A stretch of 41,629 nucleotides of DNA, taken from NCBI GenBank assembly GCA_001839685.1, contig MLAK01000979.1, positions 1 through 41,629 of the forward strand, in the 5' to 3' direction. Below the pieces are notes generated by a model. The model ran no database searches. It was given only the letters and a program-made list of their open reading frames with translations, and had not been told where the DNA came from. How positions within the stretch are numbered: position 1 is the first letter of the stretch; each line of letters begins with the position of its first letter. Both the position numbers and the translations under genes were made by a program. Positions 11,501 through 19,722 of this stretch are shown here, one piece after another. Source of the stretch: Tritrichomonas foetus (taxonomy: Eukaryota; Parabasalia; Tritrichomonadida; Tritrichomonadidae).

Positions 11501-12100
11501 TTCAAGTGAACTTAAACAGTTCTTGAATGGTTCACACGCTTGAATAAAATAATAGTTAATTTCATCTTGATTGACAAAGTCTTTCAAATCAACAAAAAAT
11601 CGAAAAAGAATGTATAATAAATATAAATCAATTTTCTGATCGATTTTCATCATTAGCTTTTGTAAAGGATTTTCCTCTAAAAATGCACGACAAACGTCAG
11701 GAAAAGCATTACTTTTATAAAATGGAGTCATTCCACTCGAATATATTGGCTGGGATGAATCAAAAATGTTAAGAAAGACATTTACAAATTCATAGTTTCC
11801 TTGTAAAATGTCTGAAAAAAACAGAACATCGACACTTTTCAAAAATTTGATCACATTTGAAATATAAATATCATCTGAATTTCTGACCGATAAAATTCCG
11901 TTTATTGTTTGAGGGACAATTTGAGATGTAAATTCTTCGATTTTATGTCTGAATGGTTTCGGCAAATTATGATTTTGAATATAATATTGAAAAAGTGGCA
12001 TGAATTGGGATAAAAAGGTGAAACAAGTCGATTTCACTTTGATTGAGTCGTGAATTGATTGAGCCCATGCATCAAAATCGGATTCTGGGCTTGCTAACAT
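5582..12100 (-). CDS. Giant USP34/USP9X-type protein, catalytically degenerate (pseudo-deubiquitinase)
   Basis: This 2172-aa intact ORF starts at ATG 12100. Long helical-repeat flanks (about 1-1100 and 1380-2172) surround a peptidase C19 (USP) domain at about 1108-1370. The Cys box is recognisable as GLIND...SYLSSMLQQLF, but the catalytic Cys position is Ser1122 and the box has a small insertion. The QQDA-type helix survives as SRFFDLLMNTL (FF at 1189-1190) without QQDA. The strand LVLLLKIFVS and FPDTIKL match the core beta motifs. The His box reads HKGKINGGKYVS with Lys1330 where GHY has His; the third residue, Asp1345 (LFDY), remains. No CxxC zinc ribbon is seen. A run of Glu lies near residue 1697. 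Known USP34/9X relatives have the same HEAT-flanked layout. Inferred role: ubiquitin-binding or scaffolding, not cleavage. Confidence 0.8.
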   Translation of the reverse strand: MLASPESDFDAWAQSIHDSIKVKSTCFTFLSQFMPLFQYYIQNHNLPKPFRHKIEEFTSQIVPQTINGILSVRNSDDIYISNVIKFLKSVDVLFFSDILQGNYEFVNVFLNIFDSSQPIYSSGMTPFYKSNAFPDVCRAFLEENPLQKLMMKIDQKIDLYLLYILFRFFVDLKDFVNQDEINYYFIQACEPFKNCLSSLETEKLSCINPKSINWSIKFVLKFTSNKSNFETLWLKISQFLVFALQSKNKECQIMAARAFNNMAKYSAAVYRELVQKIFTKIDFLAMMISQEYDDDTSRYFSSIISRFLSIYTPNKARMLQIYDIIVEEKKKLQLQQLFIYFFKNMPSSLCADLLSTIFDTRPTTDKHVEILVLLVSELIILNLMVGNKIIDHFFVLIEKKDTANVSLLFFQKVLQSPLPYEILTVIVNYAIRKLKESVISDTSLSLVKILIITPNRIGGKLSFLLTDSIIDTIVTHENQAEILFNLIVKTLCIDNKSVLSSNQLKKLLPLIRKNEWWENLNSIFAKRNSLFFTSNGLKEFEKELNYINFETASPQFTDFLLSFIFCMCTYNKVLVLPKCNFISIQGFPNFNFIVKVVTETANEQCFELVQQFLVFVWLNISKITPKEVTLHFLKYFGDFLKNDQKPEHVKIVSQNNQNGDDNINEIKSLHDTDIKCRIFSLLKKLVNIFETPYSIEDFGVMRHRCTTYIIVKVEIVYLTSFEMRVNENQTVATIPIKAAFLQKLSQDSLLLVTKCDPNLTIKQSNIRSFKLEMIKEKKVNYSLSDMPTQILLDFGITEILLTILEFENSKHSWSLLQKLPTQKELIEKLLNPNEAETIFKNIKNVSHYYYRYEIESFLEIINTIDNKTDYNKCSIIILKELLNGNLSKKAIEPALKIIEYINPDLNEVELKETLNFILKNKYNSINLLAILTQKYPDLISKVLFAKDSVLYQKFYQMQTDHIRIICGLLENCDRLTVFNFMISLFDQIPNFENSIQPILSLFLKITKSSEDVNQLIDKVDLIVSKLNHKQFPYLCQFLNNLLKQFPFIEKRISHYIRYIMKHLFSTEDIDSLLQLLVTLKRYSSPSLCDILNIKCDFFNYSSDENHKLYFTGLINDTSLDLSYLSSMLQQLFFLKSFKHLVFSSKINQAWGDSLKLLFGIMQFSQLPFYSLSGLYKEMELGNMSNPSRFFDLLMNTLSPKFSHLFTGSFNNVLQGLSNQSYKTTKVQFNKICLNVKDKISVEDSLESFFYEERIPSQDVIRYYTVEESPTILVLLLKIFVSTGPNMLSKIGTDLRFPDTIKLPHQSNRALSTIYELSGAVYHKGKINGGKYVSQINVQGQSYLFDYQNISKFQRGDDMSPFLLFYVKQGSSKNDDEEHLSHRTKKEIDHLNRRHLIYQILFSEKFRTFISNFNNALLLTKYSFNVFCHSKFDPNLLISCFEKKLTKYDKALIFLTENIEILNKIPNPRMKLTLVHVVNLIVHNSSENLISVFFEVCFNTIDSGCLSKLIELYFESHVVSEITRNWGQKISNLILKSKSGFSALFPILIKLNYNKYSEFIEIMNFIFDDLNSSISFIHYLQFSKADTQVIIKNINQKSIKNVILASVISKFPEIIENLLNTRAVSHRAFWKILLNGLHKDIPKLRESLITQFILVLNSLITQDYLIVEQTVYNLFPTVVSPVILQKKSIDYNRNDSSSYEENEEEEEEEEKFEYAKSDKVDNDDKPVMKKFFNILVNFAKSHFDENAIILSLLRLIVWMINVGDFTNDKLPDICLNLIQNKNNMSDQEKCQIFELVKFFPITFFTEYFPNLVKFTFPAQPSVFAYFFKATSKFFRIDSGSLVFLIQNSPLFLESFKKFLNKASIQDINIFVESALNIEYIHLSKLIQEKYLNRLTIQTILCYIAFTPQLEDDLIFNFVGAYFYKCQNFKPRYSPLFGNLTHAISTLMCESLPNELFKENIRILFELFEKDESSPFRKYLRNLIVMISQRDSTLCQLILKFVINSKKKSKSILLDLHTIFLYTCKDPSQLNQRISDFADMIPNCNQKDIFPVLDSIEFLIVEKTAGIHSKRISEIVDHLIEFDEWSKETEEFVSKAILFINETDVLNLVDIIIDAFDCSGEVPEDVFINAIKKGSVFIKSRPNLKEEILGMFEVSDTIDNWPPELQLYAPYYTY

Positions 12101-12522
12101 TTATGCCTTATTCAAAAATTTTACATTTTACACATTTACAATATACACTCAATTTTTATATACACATTTCACCTAATCCTTGAAAAACCCCATTTTTTTG
12201 ATTATTTATATAGTCAGTTATTTCAGAATTTTGGCGGTTTCTACGGTGATGAACAATATTTCTCGCACATTAAAATCTCAACAAATATGATATTATAGAC
12301 TAAACTACATTCAACAATTCGGGATTTTTACTTATTTTTTTTTTTTTTTTTTTGTCGTTTTCTTTATAAATTTTAGAGTGTAATGGAACAATGTAAAGTA
12401 TGAATAAAAACATATCATTTCCCATTATTTTAACCAATAATACTAGTCTTTTATAAAAGATAAAGTGACTTTAGTTCAATGTCAGATTTTCTAAGTGATG
12501 AATACATTATATATATTTCAAA
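12101..12522. other. Intergenic region upstream of the USP-like gene
   Basis: Very AT-rich DNA with a 19-nt T run at 12335-12353. It should hold the promoter of the minus-strand USP-like gene; no convincing Inr lies within 20 nt of its ATG. No RNA gene, repeat family or open frame of note was seen. Confidence 0.4.
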
Positions 12523-12843
12523 ATGTCAATATCAGAGGTCATGAGTCCTTCCAGAAAATTGGAAATCAAGTATTCAAACTATTGTAAAGCACAAAATCAC
12601 ACCAGAAAAATTGGTTTTACTGCTTCCAAAATTCGAAAACAAATAGTACATTTTTATTTGTCATATGGAAACCAACAAAGCGCAAAAGAAGCGGCCCATA
12701 CTGGTTCTACAAAGATAAATAAGGCAATAAATACTTCCTAAGAAACAATAATGATACCAGAATCCGCAATACGTGGTAGACCGAATACATTCACTCCTGA
12801 GATGAAAACTTTATTTTCGAAATCGACTTCATTTGGATTTTGA
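12523..12843 (+). pseudogene. Relic of a transposase N-terminus (HTH and R-G-R-P linker)
   Basis: ATG 12523 opens a 72-codon frame ending TAA 12739-12741; the same frame then continues to TGA 12841. Before the first stop it reads KIRKQIVHFYLSYGNQQSAK and STKINKAI, a plausible helix-turn-helix. After it, IRGRPNTFTPEMKTLF is the kind of linker found between HTH modules of Tc1/IS630-like transposases. A +1-type shift near 12815 would give FEIDFI, matching VTDFF in the transposase at 21.1 kb. No DDE domain is readable downstream, so this is at best a fragment with several lesions. The family assignment is inference from short pattern matches. Confidence 0.4.
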
Positions 12844-13489
12844 CATTGTTGGGACAGCATCCAGCTTTTTCTGCGCCATACAACTTCGCAGGAAAATTTT
12901 GTTCAATCTCCTTTTGAAGGTCCCATTTTGTATACAATGACATGATTTCAGTTCCACTCATTGATTCATCAGAACTAATCAGTGATATCACAACAATGAA
13001 TGTATTTAGTAAAGATGCAGAAGAAATTGTATTATTGGAAGTCTTTGAAATAGGACCAAAAAGGAAAATTATTAAGAAAAGACTACCAGGAAGATCACAA
13101 GGTGATATCAAAAGCAAAAATATTTTTTTTTTCTGTGAGGTTTCTGAAATCATATACGAAAAAACGGGATGATTTTGAATGACGACAGAAATAACTTTAA
13201 AGAAAAAAACAATAGTAAAATATTTTTTTCTGTAGAAAAAATCCAATCATATTCAAAAGGAGTTTAAAATAAAATAAAAAGAAAAAATCATTCACATACT
13301 ATTTACAAAACAAAAAATTCAACGAAAACTTTCTATTTTTGTTCAAATTTGAACATGAAGCTATTTTTTACTTCTCTTGTTTTCTTTCATAAATTTTCTT
13401 TAAATTATTATAATTGTTGATGAAAAACTTCAAATAAAAATACTGGAAAAGCCTTTTTTGAATTATGCAAAATAGTGTAAATATATAAA
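12844..13489. other. Probable decayed element remainder and 3' flank of the kinase gene
   Basis: Continues the relic at 12.5 kb. The plus strand is open at 12942-13172 (ending SEIIYEKTG) and the minus strand at 12791-13246, but neither matches a family I recognise and they overlap almost fully. 13250-13489 is plain AT-rich DNA. Confidence 0.35.
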
Positions 13490-16400
13490 TTAGAGAGCCC
13501 CAATTAATGGTGATTGGTCAACCATATTTCTATTTTGAGCTGAAATTAACATTGAGGCCGAATCTTCAATTCTGGTAGAAATGTCAATAAAAGAATCACG
13601 AAGCTGAATTGAAGCATTTTGTACAAACTCTCCAATTTTGGTCTGTTGAAGAAATTGTGACATGTCATATTGGGCTGATAGTATTGCAATCAATTCAGAT
13701 GCATATTCAATCACTTCTGGATAAAGCATTGAATCTGTGGTTAAAACACTGAATACTTTTTGTGCAATGAGATGATAAAAACACCTGAAATTCGTTATAT
13801 CACATACACAAAGTAGTTTCATTACTAAAACAACAATTTCGGGTTCTTGCCTTGGTGATAATAAAGGGAGAACAGAGTTTTGAATATCGTGATCCTGTAC
13901 ACTGTTTGGTGCAAGATTAATTAATTGTATTAAAGTTTTTAATAATTCAATTTTATTGGAAACTGAATACAACAAATCCTGCATCAAACATGACACAATT
14001 AATGATATTTGTGGAATTTCAGCACCTCCTTTTGCAGCATTGGAAAGTATTGTTAAAGATGTCATTGTGTCTCCACATGTCGAAGATAGGAACATCTGTG
14101 AGAATAAAGATAACATTCCAGTTTCAGAAATTAATGCACAACCAGAAGGATGGGATGTTAATGCACCAATTAATTTTAATGAATAATTAGCTAATATTGT
14201 TGATTTATCATTCATTGAAGAAACCAATAATTTTAGAACTCCCTCACTAATTGTCGTATCTGTACAGAATTGTTCAGAAGAAAACAAAGATGTGAAAATT
14301 TGAAGACGTTGAGCAACATGACCATCGATTTGTAAAATTGATTGCAATAATGGATGATTCGCAAGAATCGTTGGAACTGAAGGAACTTTAGAAAGTTCAA
14401 AAATAACAAAAAGTGAAGCTGTCACTAATCGATTATCATCAAGTAAATGTTGAATTTCATCGAAAATTTCATAATGTCTTGCTAATTCTTCAAGATCTTC
14501 TTTACTACATAATTTCAAAACCTTTATTAAATGTTCAGTAATATCAGTTCGTGAACCAGCTTTCACTATGGCTAGCGTTAGTCTGACAATCGAATTTTTG
14601 GAGATTTTTTCAATAAGTAATTCAATTAAATTTAATGGAATATCCAAATCTTTTTCAAGAACACAAACAAATGATTCTAATTGTGAAGAAGACATCTTAT
14701 CAGAAATATGAGGCATCAATATTGAAAGTGCATCAAGTTCATCTTGATCATTTATTGAATTAACACCTTCTGGTGTAAAGTAATCAATTAATTCTGAAGT
14801 AAATTCAGCTGCTTTTTTCGATTCAAGCCGAGCGATTATCCGAACGACTAATGGTCCAAGTTCTGGTTGAGAAATTCGATCAACAAATGTTGGAATAAAT
14901 TGCGATATCATTTTCAAATTTTCATTTGGAACTTTCAAGCAAAATTTGGCAGCAGCAACCAAAGAAGGAACATGAGTAAAATTAATAATATGTGAGATCA
15001 TTTTGAGGCCGATACGATCAATGAATTTAGGAAATTCATTTTTCGCTAAAATTTCTGAAGCCAATAATAAAATTGAATCAGAATTTGATATTTCAGCGTT
15101 ATGATAACAATCAACAATTTTCTTATCTTGTAAAACTTCTCGAATTCGATCATCTATATGATCGACTAAAAAATGAACAACTGTTGAAAAATTATCATTA
15201 GTTGGATCTTTCAATACGCCTGTTAAATAATCAATATCAAGGGGAGGACATCCTTCAGAAGGGTCTAGCAATTCAGAAGAAACACCTTGACAACCTTGAA
15301 ACAAAATTTGCCCATCTTCAAACATTTTCACTATTTCAGAAAATTCAGGTCTATCATTTGGATTTTGAGACCAACAACGAATAATCAATCGTTTTAAGTT
15401 TTCTGGAACTCCACTATTAAAAGGAAGTCTCCAGTGGCGATTCACAATATTGTCATAAATTTCTTGATGAGTTTTATCACGAAATGGAATTTGACGATTT
15501 GCCATTTCCCACAAAATTACACCATATGAATAAGTATCTACTTTAGGTCCATATCTTTTTCTTTCTAGAACTTCTGGTGCGGTGTAATGTGGAGTACCAA
15601 CACCACCAATAAGTTCTTTATTATCTTTCATCATTCCCGCAAGTCCAAAGTCTGCAATTTTTGCTGTATCAAAGTTATCTAAAAGTATATTCATAGTTTT
15701 TAAGTCACGATGAACAATTCCATTTGAATGAAGGAATCTCATACCTTCGGCGACTTGATAAGCAATTGCAGTTAATCGTTCAGCAGTTAATGGTTTCATT
15801 TGTGATCGATGAAGCCTATCAAAAAGCGACTTTCCTGGACAAAACCGAGTAATTATACGATAAGGTTCTTTAATGTGTGCTCCAACAAGTTCAAGAACAT
15901 ATTTGTGCTTAAGTGGTGCCATTGTAGCAACTTCTGAATATAATGATGCCCATGTTGACATAGTCAGTTTGTCAGAACGAACTTCTTTAACAGCCAAAAG
16001 TTCAGCTGTTGAAAGACGCACTGCGCAGAAAACCGTACCAAATCCTCCACACCCCAAAGCTTCATCAAGTCTCAAATCTTCACATGGAATATCAATTGAA
16101 TTGAAAACAGCCAATTCTTTATCCATTCTCTGTTTTAATTCAACAACAGGAATTGAATCCGATGATGGTCTTGCTTTCATATTTCCGTGACCAGAAGCGT
16201 TTTCTTTTTTTGAAGGCAAATGATTTGAAATTGAATGCAACCTCACTTGGATTAATTGTTGGACATCGACAGAATTTGTGCAAGAAATTGCAGATTCACG
16301 CACACCACGAAGTGCTTTTCTCAGGTGCTCCAAATCAGCCCTTTTATTAACCTGGTCCTGTAAAGGATCAAATTTCAAAATTTCTGACGGATCAAGAGAT

Positions 16401-16738
16401 AACTGAGTACAAATGTCAGTTAGAGTCTTTCGAAAACCATCTATATAATTATGCATGTGCGTTGAAGGCCAATTCAAAGCAGCATTTAACCATTTCGAAC
16501 CGAGATGAGGAAGAACTGTTCCAAAATGGGAAAAGAGACCGTTAAGGCGTTGTAAAGCTTGTATTTCGAGCTGTGTTAAATCTTTCGTCTTCAAAGGTTG
16601 GATTGCCGATATGAACGATTTAATATTTTGCAATATGTAAGCGAGAGAAGCCCTGTAAACAACAGAAGATTGAGCAAGGGGAAAAATTGTTGATGCGGCT
16701 GCTGCTGTTTGGTTAATCAGATCTTCCGATGTAATCAT
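13490..16738 (-). CDS. TKL-family protein kinase with C-terminal armadillo/HEAT-like tail
   Basis: This 1082-aa protein starts at ATG 16738. Residues 1-165 are helical, followed by a short Ser-rich linker. The kinase domain (about 221-478) is complete: Gly loop G229-C-G-G-F-G234, catalytic Lys251 (LAVKEV), HRD 343-345 in HRDLKTMNIL (Asp345), DFG 363-365, TAPEV at 386-390, DTYSYGVILWE and the conserved Arg of NDRPEF. The HRDLK..N signature and DTYSYG point to the tyrosine-kinase-like group, greatly expanded in trichomonads. All catalytic residues are present, so activity is expected on Ser/Thr. Residues about 490-1040 form alpha-helical repeats (ARM/HEAT-like) likely used for partner binding. 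The substrate is unknown. No signal peptide or membrane segment is visible. Confidence 0.93.
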   Translation of the reverse strand: MITSEDLINQTAAAASTIFPLAQSSVVYRASLAYILQNIKSFISAIQPLKTKDLTQLEIQALQRLNGLFSHFGTVLPHLGSKWLNAALNWPSTHMHNYIDGFRKTLTDICTQLSLDPSEILKFDPLQDQVNKRADLEHLRKALRGVRESAISCTNSVDVQQLIQVRLHSISNHLPSKKENASGHGNMKARPSSDSIPVVELKQRMDKELAVFNSIDIPCEDLRLDEALGCGGFGTVFCAVRLSTAELLAVKEVRSDKLTMSTWASLYSEVATMAPLKHKYVLELVGAHIKEPYRIITRFCPGKSLFDRLHRSQMKPLTAERLTAIAYQVAEGMRFLHSNGIVHRDLKTMNILLDNFDTAKIADFGLAGMMKDNKELIGGVGTPHYTAPEVLERKRYGPKVDTYSYGVILWEMANRQIPFRDKTHQEIYDNIVNRHWRLPFNSGVPENLKRLIIRCWSQNPNDRPEFSEIVKMFEDGQILFQGCQGVSSELLDPSEGCPPLDIDYLTGVLKDPTNDNFSTVVHFLVDHIDDRIREVLQDKKIVDCYHNAEISNSDSILLLASEILAKNEFPKFIDRIGLKMISHIINFTHVPSLVAAAKFCLKVPNENLKMISQFIPTFVDRISQPELGPLVVRIIARLESKKAAEFTSELIDYFTPEGVNSINDQDELDALSILMPHISDKMSSSQLESFVCVLEKDLDIPLNLIELLIEKISKNSIVRLTLAIVKAGSRTDITEHLIKVLKLCSKEDLEELARHYEIFDEIQHLLDDNRLVTASLFVIFELSKVPSVPTILANHPLLQSILQIDGHVAQRLQIFTSLFSSEQFCTDTTISEGVLKLLVSSMNDKSTILANYSLKLIGALTSHPSGCALISETGMLSLFSQMFLSSTCGDTMTSLTILSNAAKGGAEIPQISLIVSCLMQDLLYSVSNKIELLKTLIQLINLAPNSVQDHDIQNSVLPLLSPRQEPEIVVLVMKLLCVCDITNFRCFYHLIAQKVFSVLTTDSMLYPEVIEYASELIAILSAQYDMSQFLQQTKIGEFVQNASIQLRDSFIDISTRIEDSASMLISAQNRNMVDQSPLIGAL

Positions 16739-17228
16739 GCAAAAAGGAGAAAATTGAATCGATTTCCAACCTGATATTTTTCTGCTGTTATTTGGTTCAG
16801 ATATTCATTTTTTTATAAATTTTTTGACGACTTCTTTGAATTATATTTCAATGAATAGCAATTCAATAATTCAAAATGATCGATCAGAATTGAAATAAAT
16901 CTTTTTTGATTGCATTGAGAAAATAAATTTTATATCGATTCAAATGAAAAGAAAAAGTAATTAAAAATATAGCCGATACATATAAAGTATTGAAATCTAT
17001 TTCACGATATATTACATCCTGTCAAGAACGTTTGAAACTCCCCATTTGTCTTATTTTACTTAGCTTTTGCAAAAATTTATTTTACAATGTGAAGCAAATA
17101 CAGTCAAGAATTTTTTCGCCAAAATTTTCTACAGATTTTTAGAAAATTGCCTTTCTTACTTTTGTCTATTTGAATGACGTAAAATATTTTCTATGATACG
17201 ATAAATCACTTTTTTTTGATAAATATGA
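16739..17228. other. Intergenic region upstream of the kinase gene
   Basis: AT-rich DNA holding the kinase promoter. A TCAAT lies about 20 nt before the kinase ATG but does not fit TCA[C/T][A/T]. I saw no repeat, RNA gene or long open frame. Confidence 0.4.
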
Positions 17229-17594
17229 ACTCTCAAAGAAATATGTACCAAAGCCCGAGTAATTCATGAATTAATAGATAAACAGGTACTTCCTGTTCAT
17301 CTCTTGGCACAAACATTGGTTCATTATGCAGAAGTTATAGAAAAACAGAAAATTTCACGGAATTATCATTATCATAAATCTTTTCCCAATTTTCAGATTT
17401 TAGAATTAGTAAATGGTATCCTTAAATTATCCACATTTTTAGAGAAATCTGTAGAAGAAATAAAAAGATATGAGAGTGATACCGAAAATCCACTTTTTGA
17501 ATTATTGTTTTATTCAATTGGTCTCATTTTTATCTCTGAATATCTTAATCATTTCCAGAATAAAGTTTATTATTGTGGTTGTTCTTTAATATAA
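17229..17594 (+). pseudogene. Open frame without ATG, probable gene fragment
   Basis: The frame is open from 17229 (after TGA 17226-17228) to TAA 17595 and encodes about 122 residues with no Met start; the earliest non-standard start would be TTG 17304. The translation (e.g. HELIDKQVLPVHLLAQTLVH, FEKSVEEIKRYESD-like acidic helix) looks protein-like and helical, ending with a hydrophobic stretch FELLFYSIGLIFIS. I do not recognise the family. It is probably a remnant of a duplicated or broken gene upstream of the BTB gene; a short unseen first exon is an alternative. Confidence 0.3.
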
Positions 17595-17728
17595 TACATT
17601 TACTAATGCATATATTAAAATATGCTGAGTTTCATAAATTCTATCCTGTCATTGACAAATAATTCATTAGTCATTCCTAGTTGGTAAAATGATATTCTCC
17701 TCTACTTATTCAATTGAATCGAAAAGTG

Positions 17729-17733
17729 TCATT
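17729..17733 (+). promoter_or_regulatory. Candidate Inr (TCATT)
   Basis: TCATT with the A eleven bases upstream of the ATG at 17742, matching the trichomonad initiator TCA[C/T][A/T] in sequence and distance. It would give an 11-nt 5' UTR. Confidence 0.45.
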
Positions 17734-17741
17734 TCTCCAAA

Positions 17742-19148
17742 ATGGAAGAAGAGAAAGTCAAATTTCAATTCAACTATGAAAATATAAAACATATACCTAT
17801 GAATAAATATCCAGATGATTTCACTTTCATTGTGAATGGTAAAAAATATCAAACAAATCGATTTATTGCAGGTTTATTATCCCCAAAAATTTCTCAACTT
17901 CATTTCACTGATGAATCAATCAATGAATATAATATAAATACCCAGAATCCTGGTGATTTTGATGATATTCTATCTTTTGTTAATTTTGAGCCAAAGTTAC
18001 TTTCTAAAAATGATATTTTGTTTATTAGTGAAATTTTCCGTCAACTTGGAAATGATGAATATTTTAAAATTTATTCAAATTATCAAGAAACTCTCACAAT
18101 TGACAATGTTCTATCACGTCTTGAAGATAAGCTCCTTTTCTCTCGTTCAACATTTCATCCATCTTTGAATTTATTCGATTGTTCTTTTCTTGATGAAGAA
18201 ATTTCATTCATATCAAAACATTTTTGTGATATTATTCAAGATGAACAAAGAAAACCCAAATATAACTTCCAAACAGGAGAAAAAATAAATAATAATGAAA
18301 GGCATTTCCATGATTTAGATATCGAAATTCTTGAAATAATTTTACAAAATCCAAATTTGAAATTATATAATGAAGATTTTTTATTCGATTTCATTTTTTC
18401 TTTATTTGAAAAAAGTATAGACAATAGCAAATGTTTGAAGTTATTTGAAAACGTCAAATTTGAATATTTAAGTGCAAATTCAATTGAAAAGTTCATTTCT
18501 ATTTTTGATTTCGAAGATATAACAAAACCAATTTGGTCATCAATTTGTCAACGCCTTTTATTAACTCCATCTACCGATAAAAATGAAAATGATAACAATA
18601 ATAGATACACTTCCAAAATAATACAAATACCCTATAAAAATACAATTAATGAAGGTTTATTTCACTATCTACGTGAAAAATATTCTAATGATCCATACGA
18701 TTATGGGATTGTTGAAATTACTGCTTCATCAGTTGTTAGTGATTCACAAGAGTACCAACCTAAGAATTCAATTAACTTATTTGATGATAATAATAATATT
18801 TTCGAATCTAAAGACCTACCAAATCAGTGGATTTGTTATAAATTCAATAATTTTCATTTTAAATTATTAAAATATCAAATTAGAACGTGGGATTTTGAGG
18901 TCAATTTTCATCATTTGAGAAACTGGGTCATTGAAACATCAAATGATGGAAATAAATGGAATGAAATTGACCAACAAAAAAACTGTAAATCTTTAAATAG
19001 TAATAAAAATAGTTGTATTTTTCATGTCAAATCATCATCATCAGATTTTGTCCAATTCATTCGACTGAGGCAAATTGGTCATAATTGGTATGACAAAGAT
19101 TATCTCATATTTAATTCCATTGAATTTTATGGCGAATTGATGGAATAG
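17742..19148 (+). CDS. BTB-like and F5/8 type C (discoidin-like) domain protein
   Basis: This 468-aa protein starts at ATG 17742, supported by a candidate Inr 11 nt upstream. The N-terminal 25-110 has the BTB/POZ pattern (DDFTFIVNGKKYQTNRFIAG, then LSPKISQLHF), followed by a BACK-like helical region (about 110-290) and a linker rich in Asp/Asn. Residues about 320-468 resemble an F5/8 C beta-sandwich: NQWICYKF, IRTWDF, LRNWVIETSNDGNKWNEID, FIRLRQIG and a final SIEFYGEL strand. Proteins of this layout form a large multigene family in trichomonads. The absence of a signal peptide suggests an intracellular protein; BTB usually mediates dimerisation or cullin-3 adaptor binding, while the C-terminal sandwich may bind ligand or protein. 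The substrate is unknown. Confidence 0.85.
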   Translation: MEEEKVKFQFNYENIKHIPMNKYPDDFTFIVNGKKYQTNRFIAGLLSPKISQLHFTDESINEYNINTQNPGDFDDILSFVNFEPKLLSKNDILFISEIFRQLGNDEYFKIYSNYQETLTIDNVLSRLEDKLLFSRSTFHPSLNLFDCSFLDEEISFISKHFCDIIQDEQRKPKYNFQTGEKINNNERHFHDLDIEILEIILQNPNLKLYNEDFLFDFIFSLFEKSIDNSKCLKLFENVKFEYLSANSIEKFISIFDFEDITKPIWSSICQRLLLTPSTDKNENDNNNRYTSKIIQIPYKNTINEGLFHYLREKYSNDPYDYGIVEITASSVVSDSQEYQPKNSINLFDDNNNIFESKDLPNQWICYKFNNFHFKLLKYQIRTWDFEVNFHHLRNWVIETSNDGNKWNEIDQQKNCKSLNSNKNSCIFHVKSSSSDFVQFIRLRQIGHNWYDKDYLIFNSIEFYGELME

Positions 19149-19207
19149 CCATTAAAGATATGAATGTTTTTATCAAGTCTCGATCAAGAAAATATTCATC
19201 CTAGTAA

Positions 19208-19236
19208 TCACGCAATCCACTTTTTCCCAAAATTCC
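19208..19236 (+). repeat. Left terminal inverted repeat
   Basis: 29 bp beginning TCACGCAATCCACTTTTTCC; it pairs with 22285-22313 with two mismatches (A/G at position 7 and T/C at position 26). Confidence 0.8.
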
Positions 19237-19244
19237 CAAAAATT

Positions 19245-19290
19245 TTTCCCAAAAATTCTCAGAGCCAAACCAGAAAATATTTTTGGGAAA
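19245..19290. repeat. Perfect 12-bp subterminal hairpin
   Basis: TTTCCCAAAAAT (19245-19256) and ATTTTTGGGAAA (19279-19290) are exact inverse copies with a 22-nt spacer, just inside the left terminal repeat. The arms reuse the TTTCCCAAAA core of the terminal repeat, so they may be internal transposase binding sites. Confidence 0.75.
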
Positions 19291-19584
19291 GTGAGTAAGC
19301 CATTTCTCTATATACATATTAGAGTTCCTATATAAGGAAATTTAAGATTCCACCATCATTTTGAAATTTGATGAAATAATTTCATTTTTTATATTTTCTC
19401 AAATTTCACGAATATGATTAATTTTAACAGTATTTATGTCTATTGTAATGGAATTTGATGGTTTTTCCTTTTGACCCAATATAATCATTTTTTCATTTCA
19501 TGTGATACTATCGAAAAAGTTACTTATTATGCTATTAAAATGTTTTGTACCTCTTTTTATCAACAATTAGGAGGGAAAAAAAAA

Positions 19585-19593
19585 NNNNNNNNN
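19585..19593. other. Assembly gap (9 N) in an A tract
   Basis: Nine Ns flanked on both sides by A runs. The true length of the tract is unknown. It falls in non-coding DNA, so no gene is affected. Confidence 0.95.
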
Positions 19594-19722
19594 AAAAAAA
19601 AACAAATAGAATAATTATTAATATGTAGTATTGTTATCGTTGTTTATTTTCATATTTATATATCAATATATATAAATAATGATTCAGATTTAGAATATTA
19701 TATCCCAAGAAATTTTCCTTAT

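Larger units (their letters stand above)
19149..19722. other. Left end of the TIR element, with assembly microgap
   Basis: Holds the left terminal repeat (19208-19236), a perfect 12-bp hairpin (arms 19245-19256 and 19279-19290), AT-rich filler and nine Ns at 19585-19593 inside an A run. No gene. Confidence 0.6.

Noticed and set aside
12791..13246. 151-codon minus-strand ORF
   Set aside because: It overlaps plus-strand open frames and the relic; the translation looks like a shadow and resembles no family.
15873..16190. 105-codon plus-strand ORF opposite the kinase
   Set aside because: It is a shadow of the kinase domain, whose motifs are unambiguous on the minus strand.
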